Positions 44,954 to 55,662 of a DNA stretch of 64,000 bases are shown here, piece by piece. How positions within the stretch are numbered: the first letter of the stretch is position 1; each line of letters opens with the position of its first letter. Both the position numbers and the translations under genes were made by a program. This DNA comes from Cocos nucifera (taxonomy: Eukaryota; Streptophyta; Magnoliopsida; Arecales; Arecaceae). Location of the stretch: contig QRFJ01000748.1 of assembly GCA_006176705.1 (NCBI GenBank), positions 434,001 through 498,000 on the forward strand. The letters are read 5' to 3'. The notes below the pieces were generated by a model that was not told where the DNA came from, searched no databases, and worked only from the letters and a program-made list of their open reading frames with translations.

Positions 44954-47320
44954 TGTTAGATATGTGTGCCCTAGAAGCCAGAATTGGCTGACACTTGTAA
45001 TACACTTCTAGGGGCAAAATTATAATTTTGACTATAAATAATAAAATGGGTTATTTTCTATCATAAATGTGTATTTAGTGTCTGTGATACATCTCTTGAG
45101 TTAATGGTAATGATAATTCATATTTTCAAGAGTTGAAAATTTAAGACATGAATTTTCATTTATTAACTCATAAAATGCTCCTGATCGTAGAATCATCATG
45201 AGGATGGTGATTGATCTGAAAGGTTGGTGTACAATCGCTTCATTATAGTAGATGAGTCTTGAGTCTACGGTATAGAGACACCGGAGTGAGAGTACAGATA
45301 CTCGTTAGAGAATGAGGGTACTGAGCGTGACCACCTCAAGCAGTCATAAGAAAGTCTACCTTCTCATCGATGACTGACTTGAAGCTATAGTGATGTGTCT
45401 GGTTTGTCGACCTGAGGTGCATCGGCAGTTCACCTTAAGAGTATTATAGTTTGACTACACCATGACTCCGTCTCCTAGCCATTCAAAATTCTGAGGTGTA
45501 TGTTGGCTATAATATGTTTATTATAGAAATTGGATTACACCAAGTGAAAATCTATCTACCTTGATAGAAGAGGAGCAGCTTTATGATGATCATGAAAATC
45601 AAGTCCATAAGCCCATGGCCATGACAGAAAGTGAAATAATAGAAAGAGTTTCTATTAAGGTTTTCACATCGAACTTGAATTGAATGATTAAATCATATGA
45701 TAGAAATTAGGATTTGACGAATTCACCTTAACCCTAATCTGATCGAAGCTCAAGATAGAAGAACTTAATCACACAAGTAACTATACCAAGAGGTTCATTT
45801 TTAATTTTAATGGATTATACCATATACTGCTAGGTGTCACTGATGAATTTTGGGAGCAATTAGAATGATTTAGATGATCAATCATTTCAATTGTCTGAAT
45901 TAAAAGAGTTCTGATCCATTGAAAGGAGTTTCAATGATGTCGATGATGGAGATCATGACATATCACATTATCATACAGAACTGAATCTAACTAGGTCACA
46001 CAAATAAGGGTTTGGATCTAGATATCATCAATTGGATGACATATCCCATTATCATACAGAATTGAATCTAACTAGATCACACAAATAAGGATTTGGATCT
46101 AGATATCATCAATTGAACTGATTCAGTTCAATTGATTTGAATTAGATTTAATTAGGTTCAAAAAAATCATACTAGCATACGATTGAGCCTAACGTTCTTC
46201 TTTTATTATCATTAAAAGTTATCTCGACTGAGCAAAATAAGTTTGTTCTCATCTAGGTACTTTTACTTGATCTGATTGGAGCTTGTCCAGATCAGAAAAG
46301 AATTGTCTTAATTTATAAAATAAATTTTAGATAACACCTATCATTTTTCATCACCTACTAATTCTTGTCCTTTGACTTTGGTCAAATATTGACCTTTGAC
46401 CCTTGGACATCTGCCCATGTGTCATGCACTTATTAGAGAGCAGATAAGGGCTTGTCCCCTTACTAAAATTTAAAAAGGAGGAGGTGCATGCCTAGGATGG
46501 CATGCGCCCATGGATAGGGATGCCTGGAGTCCCATGCGAATGGGACTCTAGGTTGCTTCTTAGATTCTACTTAGGTGACCCTTACCTATAGATTTTGACC
46601 AATCTTAGGTATCATCTAAGGATGAATTTATAGGGCTCTCATCTGATTGGATTAGGTGATGTCATCCCACCAATCAAATTTAGATTTGATTGCACGAAGC
46701 AATGCAATTGGTCGGAATGATATGGCACTGCATGGCACAGCATGATCTATAAATAAACCCTGTCTGCACCCAACTTTCAGAGAGTTTCTCCTAGCCCATG
46801 CTCCAAGGCTGCCCCTCTCCCTCCTCCATGCCATCTTCTAATCCTCTCTCTCCTCTTCACGCCCAAGGAAAGTTGGGCTCCAGTTTGGTGCGATCTAGGC
46901 AAGAAAGAGCTTATGAGAAAGGAAGAAGGCAACACTGCTGTAGAGATGACTGTTGATCTTCAGAAGAAGTTTTGAAGATCTTTTAAATTAGATCTAGATC
47001 TAATTTTTGGAGAGATGATAAAGAAAGAGAAGATCTCTAGATGTAGTCCGAGTGGATATCGGTAGAGGCCAGGCGCTTGCTTGGCTAGATCTAGAACCTC
47101 AAGCAATCAGTAGGATCATCAAAGGATAATCGAATTACTCACATCAAGATATAAATTAAATTAGATTTAATTTATTTTATTTATATTTATTAGATCTATA
47201 AAATTAGATCAAAAATATCTTAGATCTGATATGGATGTTTGAGAAAAATTTTTGAAATATCTTTCTTGATCCGATTAGATCTAAACGAATCTGATCCAAA
47301 AAATCAGGATTTCTCCTTCA
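44954..47320 (+). repeat. B2 3' LTR
   Basis: 2367 bases, TGTTAGATATGTG to TTCTCCTTCA. It is 71 bases longer than the 5' LTR, mostly through an 81-base tandem duplication at 45957-46113. The donor-like GT of the 5' LTR is mutated here. Confidence 0.94.
45957..46113. repeat. 81-base tandem duplication in the B2 3' LTR
   Basis: Copies begin at 45957 ('gacatatcacattatcatac') and 46038 ('gacatatcccattatcatac') and both end near 'gatatcatcaattg'. They differ at a few bases. Not present in the 5' LTR, B1 or C, so it arose after insertion. Confidence 0.88.
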
Positions 47321-47325
47321 GTTGA
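47321..47325. repeat. Target duplication of B2, right copy (GTTGA)
   Basis: GTTGA after the LTR end; partner of 36771-36775. Confidence 0.92.
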
Positions 47326-48120
47326 ATAATATAAACCAATATTCTTAGAACCCTGATCTATGGTTACTATATAATTCATCTTTTTGATCAATAATGCTAA
47401 AAAAAATTTTGAGTTAGCTGTCGATACTCTTATAAGTCATCCATATTATATTTTAAAATTTTATAAATTTTATAACTCCTCACGAGGATTATCCAGACTT
47501 AGATTTTACTAAATTAAAATATAATAAAATATTTATTTTTTAAAGTTAATCAAAAGTAGTTAATCCCATCTTGACTCACACATCGACTCTATTATTAAGT
47601 ACTTGACTATATACAGAAATCTTTCAATCATGTATTAGAAATATAGGTAGTTTGGCACTAAAGTACAGTGAGTTACTTGCAAGTCACCGTGGTGATCTCA
47701 GATCAAAAGGACACTTATATCCATTAGCCTTAGCTAGCTACTCTTGATAGTAAAGTACTATATTACTCATGTTCAGTGCAGATATACTCCTATATTCCAC
47801 CTGTATATCGTATCAGTGTCTTCATACCACTTTATTATGAGGATAATCAATGCATACGCATACAATGATTTACACTCGATAAGTTATCATTTTTATTAAT
47901 AACTTATCATTTGGTCATGAACAATTTAAGAAGCATCCAATAAATCTTTTTTTATCGATTGAGTATGATTCTAGAGACTTCATCATAATTTAGAAGTTTA
48001 TTTAAGAAAAATAAATTTTTATGATAAATAAGTTAAATAATTATTATTATTTAATAATTTATATACTAATTTTAATCATCTATAACTTAGATAATTGGCT
48101 TTAAGATATATTTCCTAACA
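47326..48120 (-). repeat. Element D 5' LTR, part 3 (5' end of the LTR)
   Basis: The right edge TTTCCTAACA is TGTTAGGAAATATATC on the minus strand, a clear copia LTR start. Blocks 'gtgatctcagatc' and 'agtacttgacta' match the A LTR at 5640 and 5730. Summing the three parts gives an LTR of about 2.73 kb. Confidence 0.78.
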
Positions 48121-48909
48121 GTCTATAGCTCCATGTCATCGAATGGAATGTATAAGAATAATTTATTCGAGAATTGAAGGAGGATGTCAAAAGATAAGCC
48201 TTCGTATCTAAATTTATTAATAATATTTTATTTTTTTTTTATTTTAGGATATTGGGATATTCGGCTCTCATCCACTAGCAAGAGGATGATGAGGAGGACG
48301 ATGATGATGATCTAATTTGATTTTATTTTATTTTGATATATTATATTTTTTTAATACTACTTATATAATTATATAATTTTTATTTTTAATATATTATGAC
48401 TAATTTCTTATTTGTACTTTTCATATTATCCTTGGATTTTAATTATATCATCCAAACCATAATTGATTATGATTAATTAAAATAGATTTTTAAAAAATAT
48501 TATTATAAATTAAAAAAATAAATTTAATTATTATCGGTGGCATTAACGATGGCTAAATTCATTACTAATAATAAAATATTATTATAATTTTTTAAAAAAA
48601 TTAAAATTAAATATAATTTGTAATGACTTAAGCCATCGTTAATATTTTTTAGCGACGATATTAGAGATAAAAATAACCATCACTAATTATTTTTAAATTT
48701 TTTAAATATTTTATTTAATAATTAAAAAATAAATAGTGAAAGAATATAGTCATCACTAATACCGTCATTAATAATCGATATTAGCGATGGCTATAGTCTC
48801 CATCATTAATAGCCAAAATTAGTGATTGAATTCTTTTCGACCGGATGGAATGCCATCGTTAATAGTATTAGCGATGGCAAAACGTATAATAGCCTAATTT
48901 CTTATAGCA
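48121..48909 (+). mobile_element. CACTA (En/Spm-type) DNA transposon, 3' terminal fragment
   Basis: The right end, read inward on the minus strand, is TGCTATAAGAAATTAGGC, close to the usual CACTACAAGAAAATTAGGC-like terminus with CACTA changed to TGCTA. Subterminal repeats of GCCATCGTTAAT and ATTAGCGATGGC in both orientations fill 48530-48890, as CACTA elements have. A near-perfect inverted repeat lies at 48851-48880. Left of these, a run of acidic codons (48279-48320, Q-E-D-D-E-E-D-D-D-D-D then stop) after an acceptor-like TTTTATTTTAG may be the end of a transposase exon; that part is weak. The left half is cut by D. Confidence 0.68.
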
Positions 48910-48917
48910 TTTTAGAA

Positions 48918-49330
48918 TATAGACAACTGATATCCTGGACTAACCATCATAATTTATAGATTAGTGAGTATGGATTTTCTATCCTAATGGCCTATCAGAT
49001 CAAAGCCTAATGATCTAGCAAATTAAGGCCTAATGATCTACTATATTTAGGTATAATAGCCTACAGCTTTGTCTCTATACAAAGAGGGAACCAATGAACT
49101 CTATGATAAGCAAGCACACCCACAAAGAATGGTATCCATACACTCTCATTCATTCATCTCTTTTCTTCTTTCTTTTCTATTCTCAAACTTTGGCTAACTT
49201 AAGCATTGAAGTATCTCCATCGGAGCATCTATGATATATGTAGACTTTTATTATAGATTTTTACAAAGAAAGCACCTTTTTATCAAAATCCAGCTCTATA
49301 TCGGTGGACAATCAATATTAGTTTAGAGAC
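48918..49330 (+). repeat. Degraded Tat-like LTR fragment
   Basis: 'ctaacttaagcattgaagtatctccatcggagc' type wording at 49190-49230 mirrors the end of the J LTR (gacttaggcatcgaagg...) and of the K LTR (gacttgatcgtcggaggg...). A 'ctctatacaaagaggg' promoter-like word precedes it. Ends are not clear and nothing internal follows. Confidence 0.42.
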
Positions 49331-49763
49331 TTGCAACAATATTCTTATCGAATAGCGGTCTTGGTTAGCAGGGTCACAAGCAGTGATTTTGGACACATCA
49401 CGACCCTTTTATATATCATAAATTACATAATGTGCAATGTTTATGTTCCAATGGGATGGAGAGAATCTTGACCGTTTCATTCTATTTTTTTAAAAAATAA
49501 AGAAATGATGAAAAAAATAATAAAAAATTAAAAAAAATAAAGAATATTTATGATCGAGTGGCTGTTGGGATGTCTTATTTGATAAAAATATCAAAGATAT
49601 TTCTATGCCATCAAATTTAAAATTTTCATGAAAAGTATTTTTCTAATAAAACTATGGGCCGATAAAATAAATTAATAATTTATTTATTAAATAAATTATT
49701 ATTAATTTTTGTGCGCTAGTTGGTTTTAGTATACTGATAAAATAAAAATAAAAATAAAAAAGA
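49331..49763. other. AT-rich sequence, no gene seen
   Basis: Low-complexity A/T stretches including 'aataaaaataaaaataaaaa' before 49763. No motif or family match. Confidence 0.45.
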
Positions 49764-50185
49764 ATGCCAGCACGCTTCCGGCGCTCGGTTTTATTTGATA
49801 ATAATAGCGTCTCCGTCCGTTGTACTACATCAGAAGAGGAGGGAAGAGCCGCATACGGACCGGGAGCGGTCAACAACACCGTCAGTCCAGCTGTCTTCAT
49901 GGGTCCCCAGGCAAAAGTACCACTAGTATACGTCCATAGCGTGCTTCTCGGTGGCTGGCGTTTTGCACCACCGATCTTGCTCCGCCCCTCTAGCTGGCTG
50001 GACCCGACCGACAGGGACGCGGATTCTTGAAAGTCGCAGATGCGCACGTTTATACGCTCACGGACGCACAAAACATATGAGAGGGACCGGAGTCGGTTTG
50101 ACGGTGGGAAGGAAAAAGAGGAGAAAGGATAACGACGGCCGTCGGCAGCTGAGCTGCCTGTATCTTAAAAGCTGTGCATGACCGT
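49764..50185. other. GC- and CpG-rich island, possible low-copy host DNA
   Basis: About 420 bases with many CpG steps (for example 'cttccggcgctcgg', 'ctcacggacgcac', 'acgacggccgtcggcagc') between AT-rich neighbours. It matches none of the element families here. Two frames overlap it on opposite strands (88 codons plus, 139 codons minus), and neither shows a domain or a normal gene context. It could be a promoter or 5' part of a host gene or gene fragment; function unknown. Confidence 0.4.
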
Positions 50186-51810
50186 GGTAGTATCGATTTA
50201 ACCAAGGTGTGATGTTTTGGTCAAAAGTTCAAAATGGTGCCGTATGTTTTTTTTTTTTTTTTATAGAAGAGCGCTAAAAATTCATAATCAAAAATAATTT
50301 GATAAAATTAAAAAATAAAAATAAAAAAAAGTTTGGAAGCAACTCTTTTTCCCTTGCAGCCTCGTACCATGGGAATATCGCAAGTCCATTGCTCTCTTTT
50401 TGTCCCTTAGATCAAAAACTTAATTAATCAAACAAAATAGATGATAGTATTACATGAATTAGTATTTAATTAATTATTTATTTTTAACAATTGTTGTTCA
50501 TCGCTGCCATCTTATCACTTATACAACGATTCATATTTGGCTTGTCCCATAACCATAGAATAAATAGGGTTGAAAATAAATATGATATTAATTAAATTTA
50601 TTAATATTTATATTTATATTTTTAGTAAATATAATTAAAAATATAGATATTAAATAAATATTAAAATTAATATTCATATTTATTCTAAATGAATCTAGAT
50701 ATAAATTAAATATTAGAAACTTTCATATTTATTCTATATAAATATAGATATAAATCATATAATAATTATATCCATAATTTTTCTATCAAAATACATATAT
50801 AAGCTAGATACTATTTAAATATAAATAAAACTTTTAGTATAACTTAATGTAACGATTTTTTGTATCAAATAAGATCATTACTCTTCAATTATTGCATTGA
50901 TAAAAAGTAATAATAAATTATCTATTTTTTTGGAGAGCTTCTAAGAAGAATTATGAATAAATATAATATTACATAGAAAATATTTAGAAATAGTTTTGGT
51001 AAATAAAATTTTTAAAATACTTTAAATTAATTCTTTTATTTTTATCTGAATAAAATTTATTTTTAATAAAAAATAATAATTCATACAATATATAAAAAAA
51101 ATGGCCCATACAAATTACATGCAACTTTATGGTCTGCTACTTGTATTTTAACAAGCATGTTATGGGTTCAAATCCTAGGACATGGAAATGAATATGGTTA
51201 GACTGTACGACTTGCTTTCAGCCCTAATAAAAAACAGTTATTAAGATAATAGAAGCAGTCATTCACACAGGCTGCCACCGGTATCTATCAAAGGGACAAG
51301 GAACTATGAAGATAAGGTACTTACTGCTGGAAATAACCAACAATCTGCATTTTAAGAAAGGATGAAAGCATTCTCTCGTGATCTCTCACACATTCTACGT
51401 ACATGGACATTTGACTATCCTTGCATGGACAAGACTTTTCCATGTACCAAATTTATCATACAAAGGCCTTGCATCTCCAACCCTTGTCTAAAATTTTCTA
51501 ACATAAAATCTCATTTCATCTTGAAGGATATCCACTGACCATCGAGAGGATTCCACATCCTTGAGCTTCATCAACTTATCTAGTTCTTTTGGCATGAAGA
51601 TGACATTCTACCTTGGAGAACACTTGTAGTTACATATTTTTCTTGTAATCAACTTTTATTGGCGGGTTTCTCTAACTATGAGTTAATACTTTTTTATTTT
51701 ATTTCTTCACAATGTCCTCTTCATATTAGAAATTATAGATCTTTTTACAAAGATAAATTGAACCATGTCTCCTGATCTATATAATTCACCAAATTGACTA
51801 CTATTTTAAG
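50186..51810. other. AT-rich sequence, no gene supported
   Basis: A poly-T run of about 17 bases lies at 50246-50263 and imperfect 'atatttattctatataaatatagatataaat' type repeats at 50570-50800. At 51590-51480 a minus-strand frame of 38 codons (M-P-K-E-L-D-K-L-M-K-L) has ordinary composition but is too short to call. I see no known element. Confidence 0.35.
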
Positions 51811-52620
51811 TGTTGGATATATCAACTCGATAGACTGATTTGATATCCAAATGATGAATCATAAGTCGGCCTCACCGACCGATGATTGGCACTGCAAATT
51901 GAATGACGAATGGATTGCCGATTGATGACAAACCACAACGAGATTAGCACACCCCACGATGATTGATCATTGGTCGGCCTACCGAATGATAGTCGGCCTC
52001 CTTCAACCAATGGTTAATCGACTTACTGACTCTTAACTGTCCTGATACCTGACATAAAATCAACTAATCCTACGATTGATCGACTGTTAGTCGACTTACC
52101 AACTGATGATCATCATTCGATTCACCAACTTTCGACTGTCAATCTCCCAGTCAATGATTAGTCGGTGCCTCCTGACCTATTCTACAAATCGAGTGATTCC
52201 AAGAATAGGCAACCACTAACTAATCAATATATCAGTTAGATATCGACATATGATTGGACTGACCAACATACAATCGGCATGACCTACATTCTCAGCGCAG
52301 AATACATGTAACGATTTCTCCACGACCACGTAGTGAGCATTAACTGCTCTCTTAATACGAAAATAAGCAAGATCCCATGATTTACGATCGTTACAGATGG
52401 TTCTACTACATTCACCTATAAAAAGAGGACAAATCGAGTACTTTGGTAAGAAAATTCTAGGCTGAAACTTTACTTAATTCTATTTTGATTATCCTATTCA
52501 TCAATCCTCCACTGACTTAGGCATCGAAGGATCTTCATCGAAAAATATTTCAGTCAGTGTGAACTTCTTTTTTAGGTAATCTCTTCCGGCAACAGATGCA
52601 TCAGAGAATTAATCGCAATA
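51811..52620 (+). repeat. Element J 5' LTR (Tat-like Ty3/gypsy)
   Basis: TGTTGGATATATC to ATCGCAATA, about 810 bases. TATAAAA at 52417-52423, then 'gacttaggcatcgaagg' near the end as in K. Many GTCGGC/GTCGAC-like words. The primer region 'gattgacatgccaggtagg' at 52621 corresponds to 'gattggtgctagaggaagg' in K. Confidence 0.7.
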
Positions 52621-52753
52621 GATTGACATGCCAGGTAGGAAAAGGAAAAAAAAAAAAATTGCTCTAATAAAGATGCAAAAAATATGAGCCCAGCATTCTA
52701 CCGGCTCTACTAGACAGTCTTCTCACTAGGAAGATCATCTTCCTCCATCTCTA

Positions 52754-54180
52754 ATGGCAGAGCCCAGTATTCTACATCCAATTATTTCAACGAACGCTCA
52801 AACCCAAAAACTTGTTGCGCTAATGCAGCAACTGAAGATTTTGATGGAAGCGGTGCACAACCTCCAACAATAATAGTAGTAACCGTTGGCGGAACAACCA
52901 TCAGTGCAAGAAATGCCATCAAGGCACAGTCGTCACTCCACACAACGATCTCCATCTCCTTCACTGGAATGGTGATTGACTCGACATTCTTGTCATTTTA
53001 AAGCATCACCATCGCAGCACTCATACCATGCCACCTACCACTCTCGATGGTTGGCCTCTCCTTTCCTTCGATGCAGTATTCATAAGAGAAAGAGGCCACG
53101 CCCTCCATTAGTTTCTTCTTCTTCTACTTCGTCAGGGGATTCTATCCTTAGCCTCTCACAACAACAGTGGCTCGATGACCATGAAGGAAAGTTCAAGAAA
53201 ATCAATCGCCAACTCACCCATTTGTAGGTGGGCACTCAGGGGGGTCCTAGTGACCTCAACATTCACATGCCCCCCACTTTTTCTCATCAAATCATGGATC
53301 TGATCATGAGTTGGTTCAAAATGCTACAAGTGGAGACGTACGATGGCTCTACAGATCCAGTCGATCATCTAAAGAGTTACAAAATTCTCATGATGATCCA
53401 AGGGGCTTCTAACATTCTTTTGTGCAAAGGCATTCCGGCAATTCTTTGAAAAATTGCTTGAGCCTGGTATTCTGGGCTGCAGCCAAAATGCATTCTTTTC
53501 TTCGAGTAGTTAAAAGATTCATTCGCAGCCCATTTCAGCACTAGCCAAAGAATTCTGCGGACATCCGATATCTCTTCTCCATTAAACAAAATGAAGGAGA
53601 GATGCTATAAGATTTTGTGGCGCATTTTAACACCGCCATACTTGAGATCAAGACCTCAATGAAGATATGGCTATTTCGGCCATGAAGAGAGGTCTGAGGA
53701 GGTCGAGGTTCACCTACTCGCTGGATAAAAACCACCCTTGAATCTATGCAAAACTTTTGGAGCATGCATTTAAGCATATCCATGCGGATGAAGCCGCTTC
53801 TAATAGACACCAAGTAGAAGGCAAAATCAAAAAAAAGAAGCAAAATAAAAGCGGAGCTCCTACCAAATCAAGTCGCGAGTCAACTGATAAAAGATCTTCA
53901 CCATCCCAATAGAGTCCAAGGCTGAATAAATTTGGCACGAAATTCAATTCCTACTCTGTTAATTGCTCCTTGTGTACAAATTCTAATGAAAATTGAAAGA
54001 GTAGAATATATTCGACGTCCTCCATCGATGAAAGCGACGCCACAAGGAGTCGCAATCAAAGGAAATATTGTCGATTTCATCATGATCATGATCACGATAC
54101 TAAACAGTGCATCCAACTTAGGGATGAGATCAAGGATCTAATATGCCAAGGTTACCTCGGCAAATATTGACACGACCCTC
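52754..54180 (+). pseudogene. Element J gag, decayed
   Basis: Gag of a Tat-like gypsy element. It starts 'MAEPSILHPIIST' with a Gln-rich coiled region, a Ser/Arg-rich part (53070-53160), then the capsid core 'METYDGSTDPVDHLKSYK'-like (53330-53400; here VETYDGSTDPVDHLKSYK), 'AWYSGLQPK' and 'FSTSQRILRTSD'. The nucleocapsid-like motif at 54069-54110 reads C-R-F-H-H-D-H-D-H-D-T-K-Q-C, followed by 'IQLRDEIKDLI', a signature of this lineage. Frameshifts and stops are frequent. Length is near normal. Confidence 0.8.
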
Positions 54181-54429
54181 CGACATTGACTCCAGCCAAT
54201 CGACAACTGCAGCACCAACCAAAGGAACCAAACGACAATCAGCTGATGACAAGAAACATCAATATGGTTTATAGCCAATCAAGGAACTAGGGTGCAATTT
54301 TCGAAGAAAAATCGACTAAGAAGCGATGCGAAGATAATGTTATTTCTTTTTCAGATGATGATGTATGGAGAATTCAAATTTTCTACAATGATGTTGTCAT
54401 TGTGTCAGCAATGATAGCTAATTATAATG

Positions 54430-54800
54430 TAAAAATAATTCTTATGCATAATGAAAGTTCGACAAATATTTTGTTTTACTCGACTTTTTTCCAAATGCAT
54501 CTACGACTAATCGACTTCGAAAAATCTCGATGCCGTTAGTCGGTTTCACTGGAGATGCAATCAATGTGAAAGGAAAAATTATTCTCCCCCTCACTGTAGG
54601 GATCGAACCACAACAAAGTACCATCTCCGCTACTTTCATTATTGTACGAGTTTCTTCAACCTATAATGTCATATTCGGACGATCCGCTCTCAATGCATTA
54701 AGAGTGGTGGTATTAACTTTTCACCTACTAGTCCGATTTTCTATCCAACAAGGAGTCAATGAAATGCGGGGGATCAACAATTGGCACGGCACTACTTCAT
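54430..54800 (+). pseudogene. Element J protease region
   Basis: An open stretch reads 'MPLVGFTGDAINVKGKIILP', 'STISATFIIVRVSSTYNVIF' and 'GRSALNALRVVVLTFHLLVR', the C-terminal half of the gypsy retropepsin-like domain with its 'YN.I.GR..L' element. The catalytic Asp motif upstream is decayed (near 54460-54490). Confidence 0.75.
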
Positions 54801-55014
54801 GATCTCCACTAAATGAGCAAAATCGAAAGATCCTCTGACGATCAATAAATTGGATCAGAGAAAAAATGAAGAAAAAGGAAAACCAGCTGAACAGTTAATT
54901 TTAATTCCCTTCCATGAAGCAGATCCAATAAAAATAGCCTCAATTGGATCTCGACTATCTGATCAACAGTGGAATCAAATAATAGATCTACTAAAGGTGA
55001 ATGCTAATGAATAC
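54801..55014 (+). pseudogene. Element J, last recognisable piece before reverse transcriptase
   Basis: 'LSDQQWNQIIDLLKVNAN' corresponds to the conserved segment just ahead of gypsy reverse transcriptase. Homology stops at about 55014, so J is truncated: no polymerase, RNase H, integrase or 3' LTR follows. Confidence 0.62.
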
Positions 55015-55662
55015 ATTAATTATAATATAAAAAATATTAAAATCTATATTATTTTAATTTTTATTTATATTTGATATTTTTATAATTTTTATGAAAATAA
55101 TTAATTTTAAAGTTTTAATTGTAAACCAACTAGAAACAGTCCTCCAATACATGCAGATAAAGCTTGAGTTCAAATTTAAGCTTAGTTCATGATATGCAAA
55201 GATACATGGATACGAAGAATAGACCTAATGGATAAAATAAAAAAATGAGAAAAAAATAATTGGTCTGGGACGCTAGGAGACAATGGAAAAGGATGCACGA
55301 AAAAGGCTAAGTGGCTCACAGAATTCCTTCCCACTTGGTTCATGGTAGACCAAAATAAAGCATGGTCCATCATGGACCATTTGACAAGAACAAGGTGCTG
55401 GTTTATGTTTCTTCACATGGACGTTGGCTTGTAGCTGGGTGGAAAAATTATTTTGTGAGGATGTGAGGACGTGCTAGCGTGAGCAAGTCTTAGCATTTTT
55501 ACGTGGTTCGCACGGATGCAAGTGCGACCAGAGCAAAAGCTGGTCTTCATGCGGAACGGGTGCAGCGCATGGAGCAAAAATGCAAAATTATGGAAAGCCA
55601 TGGGAAAAAAAAGTATTATTATTATCATTTTTTGAAAACTTTTTAGTGAGAGAATTTGAGAT
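55015..55662 (+). other. AT-rich flank, probably the start of the L LTR
   Basis: No gene. From about 55140 the wording ('aatggaaaaggatgcacg', 'catggtccatcatggacca', 'gcggaacgggtgcagcgcatgg') resembles Athila LTRs. Because K is flanked by GAGAT on both sides, this and 62082-63359 were once continuous. The LTR start is not fixed. Confidence 0.42.
55658..55662. repeat. Target duplication of K, left copy (GAGAT)
   Basis: GAGAT before TGTAGGAGATAAAC; identical copy at 62077-62081. Confidence 0.9.

Larger units (their letters stand above)
36776..47320 (+). mobile_element. B2: complete Ty1/copia element, family B
   Basis: 10,545 bases with two LTRs, primer site, 1.9-kb leader, gag, protease, integrase, reverse transcriptase, RNase H and polypurine tract, in copia order, plus a perfect target duplication GTTGA. 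The integrase-before-polymerase order and the primer site fix it as copia. All genes are broken by shifts and stops, many of them single-base insertions relative to B1. It is inserted in the LTR of D. Confidence 0.95.

Noticed and set aside
49652..50071. 139-codon minus frame and overlapping 88-codon plus frame in the GC-rich island as genes
   Set aside because: They overlap on opposite strands, show no domain, and long frames are expected by chance in GC-rich DNA.
50246..50263. Poly-T run as a LINE or SINE tail
   Set aside because: No target duplication and no element body beside it; it reads as simple low-complexity sequence.
51165..51175. tRNA-like B box GGTTCAAATCC (possible SINE or tRNA gene)
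   Set aside because: No matching A box, cloverleaf or A-rich tail could be found around it.
52976..53449. Ser/Arg-rich frames as a splicing-factor gene
   Set aside because: They are pieces of J gag, between its N-terminus and the capsid motif.
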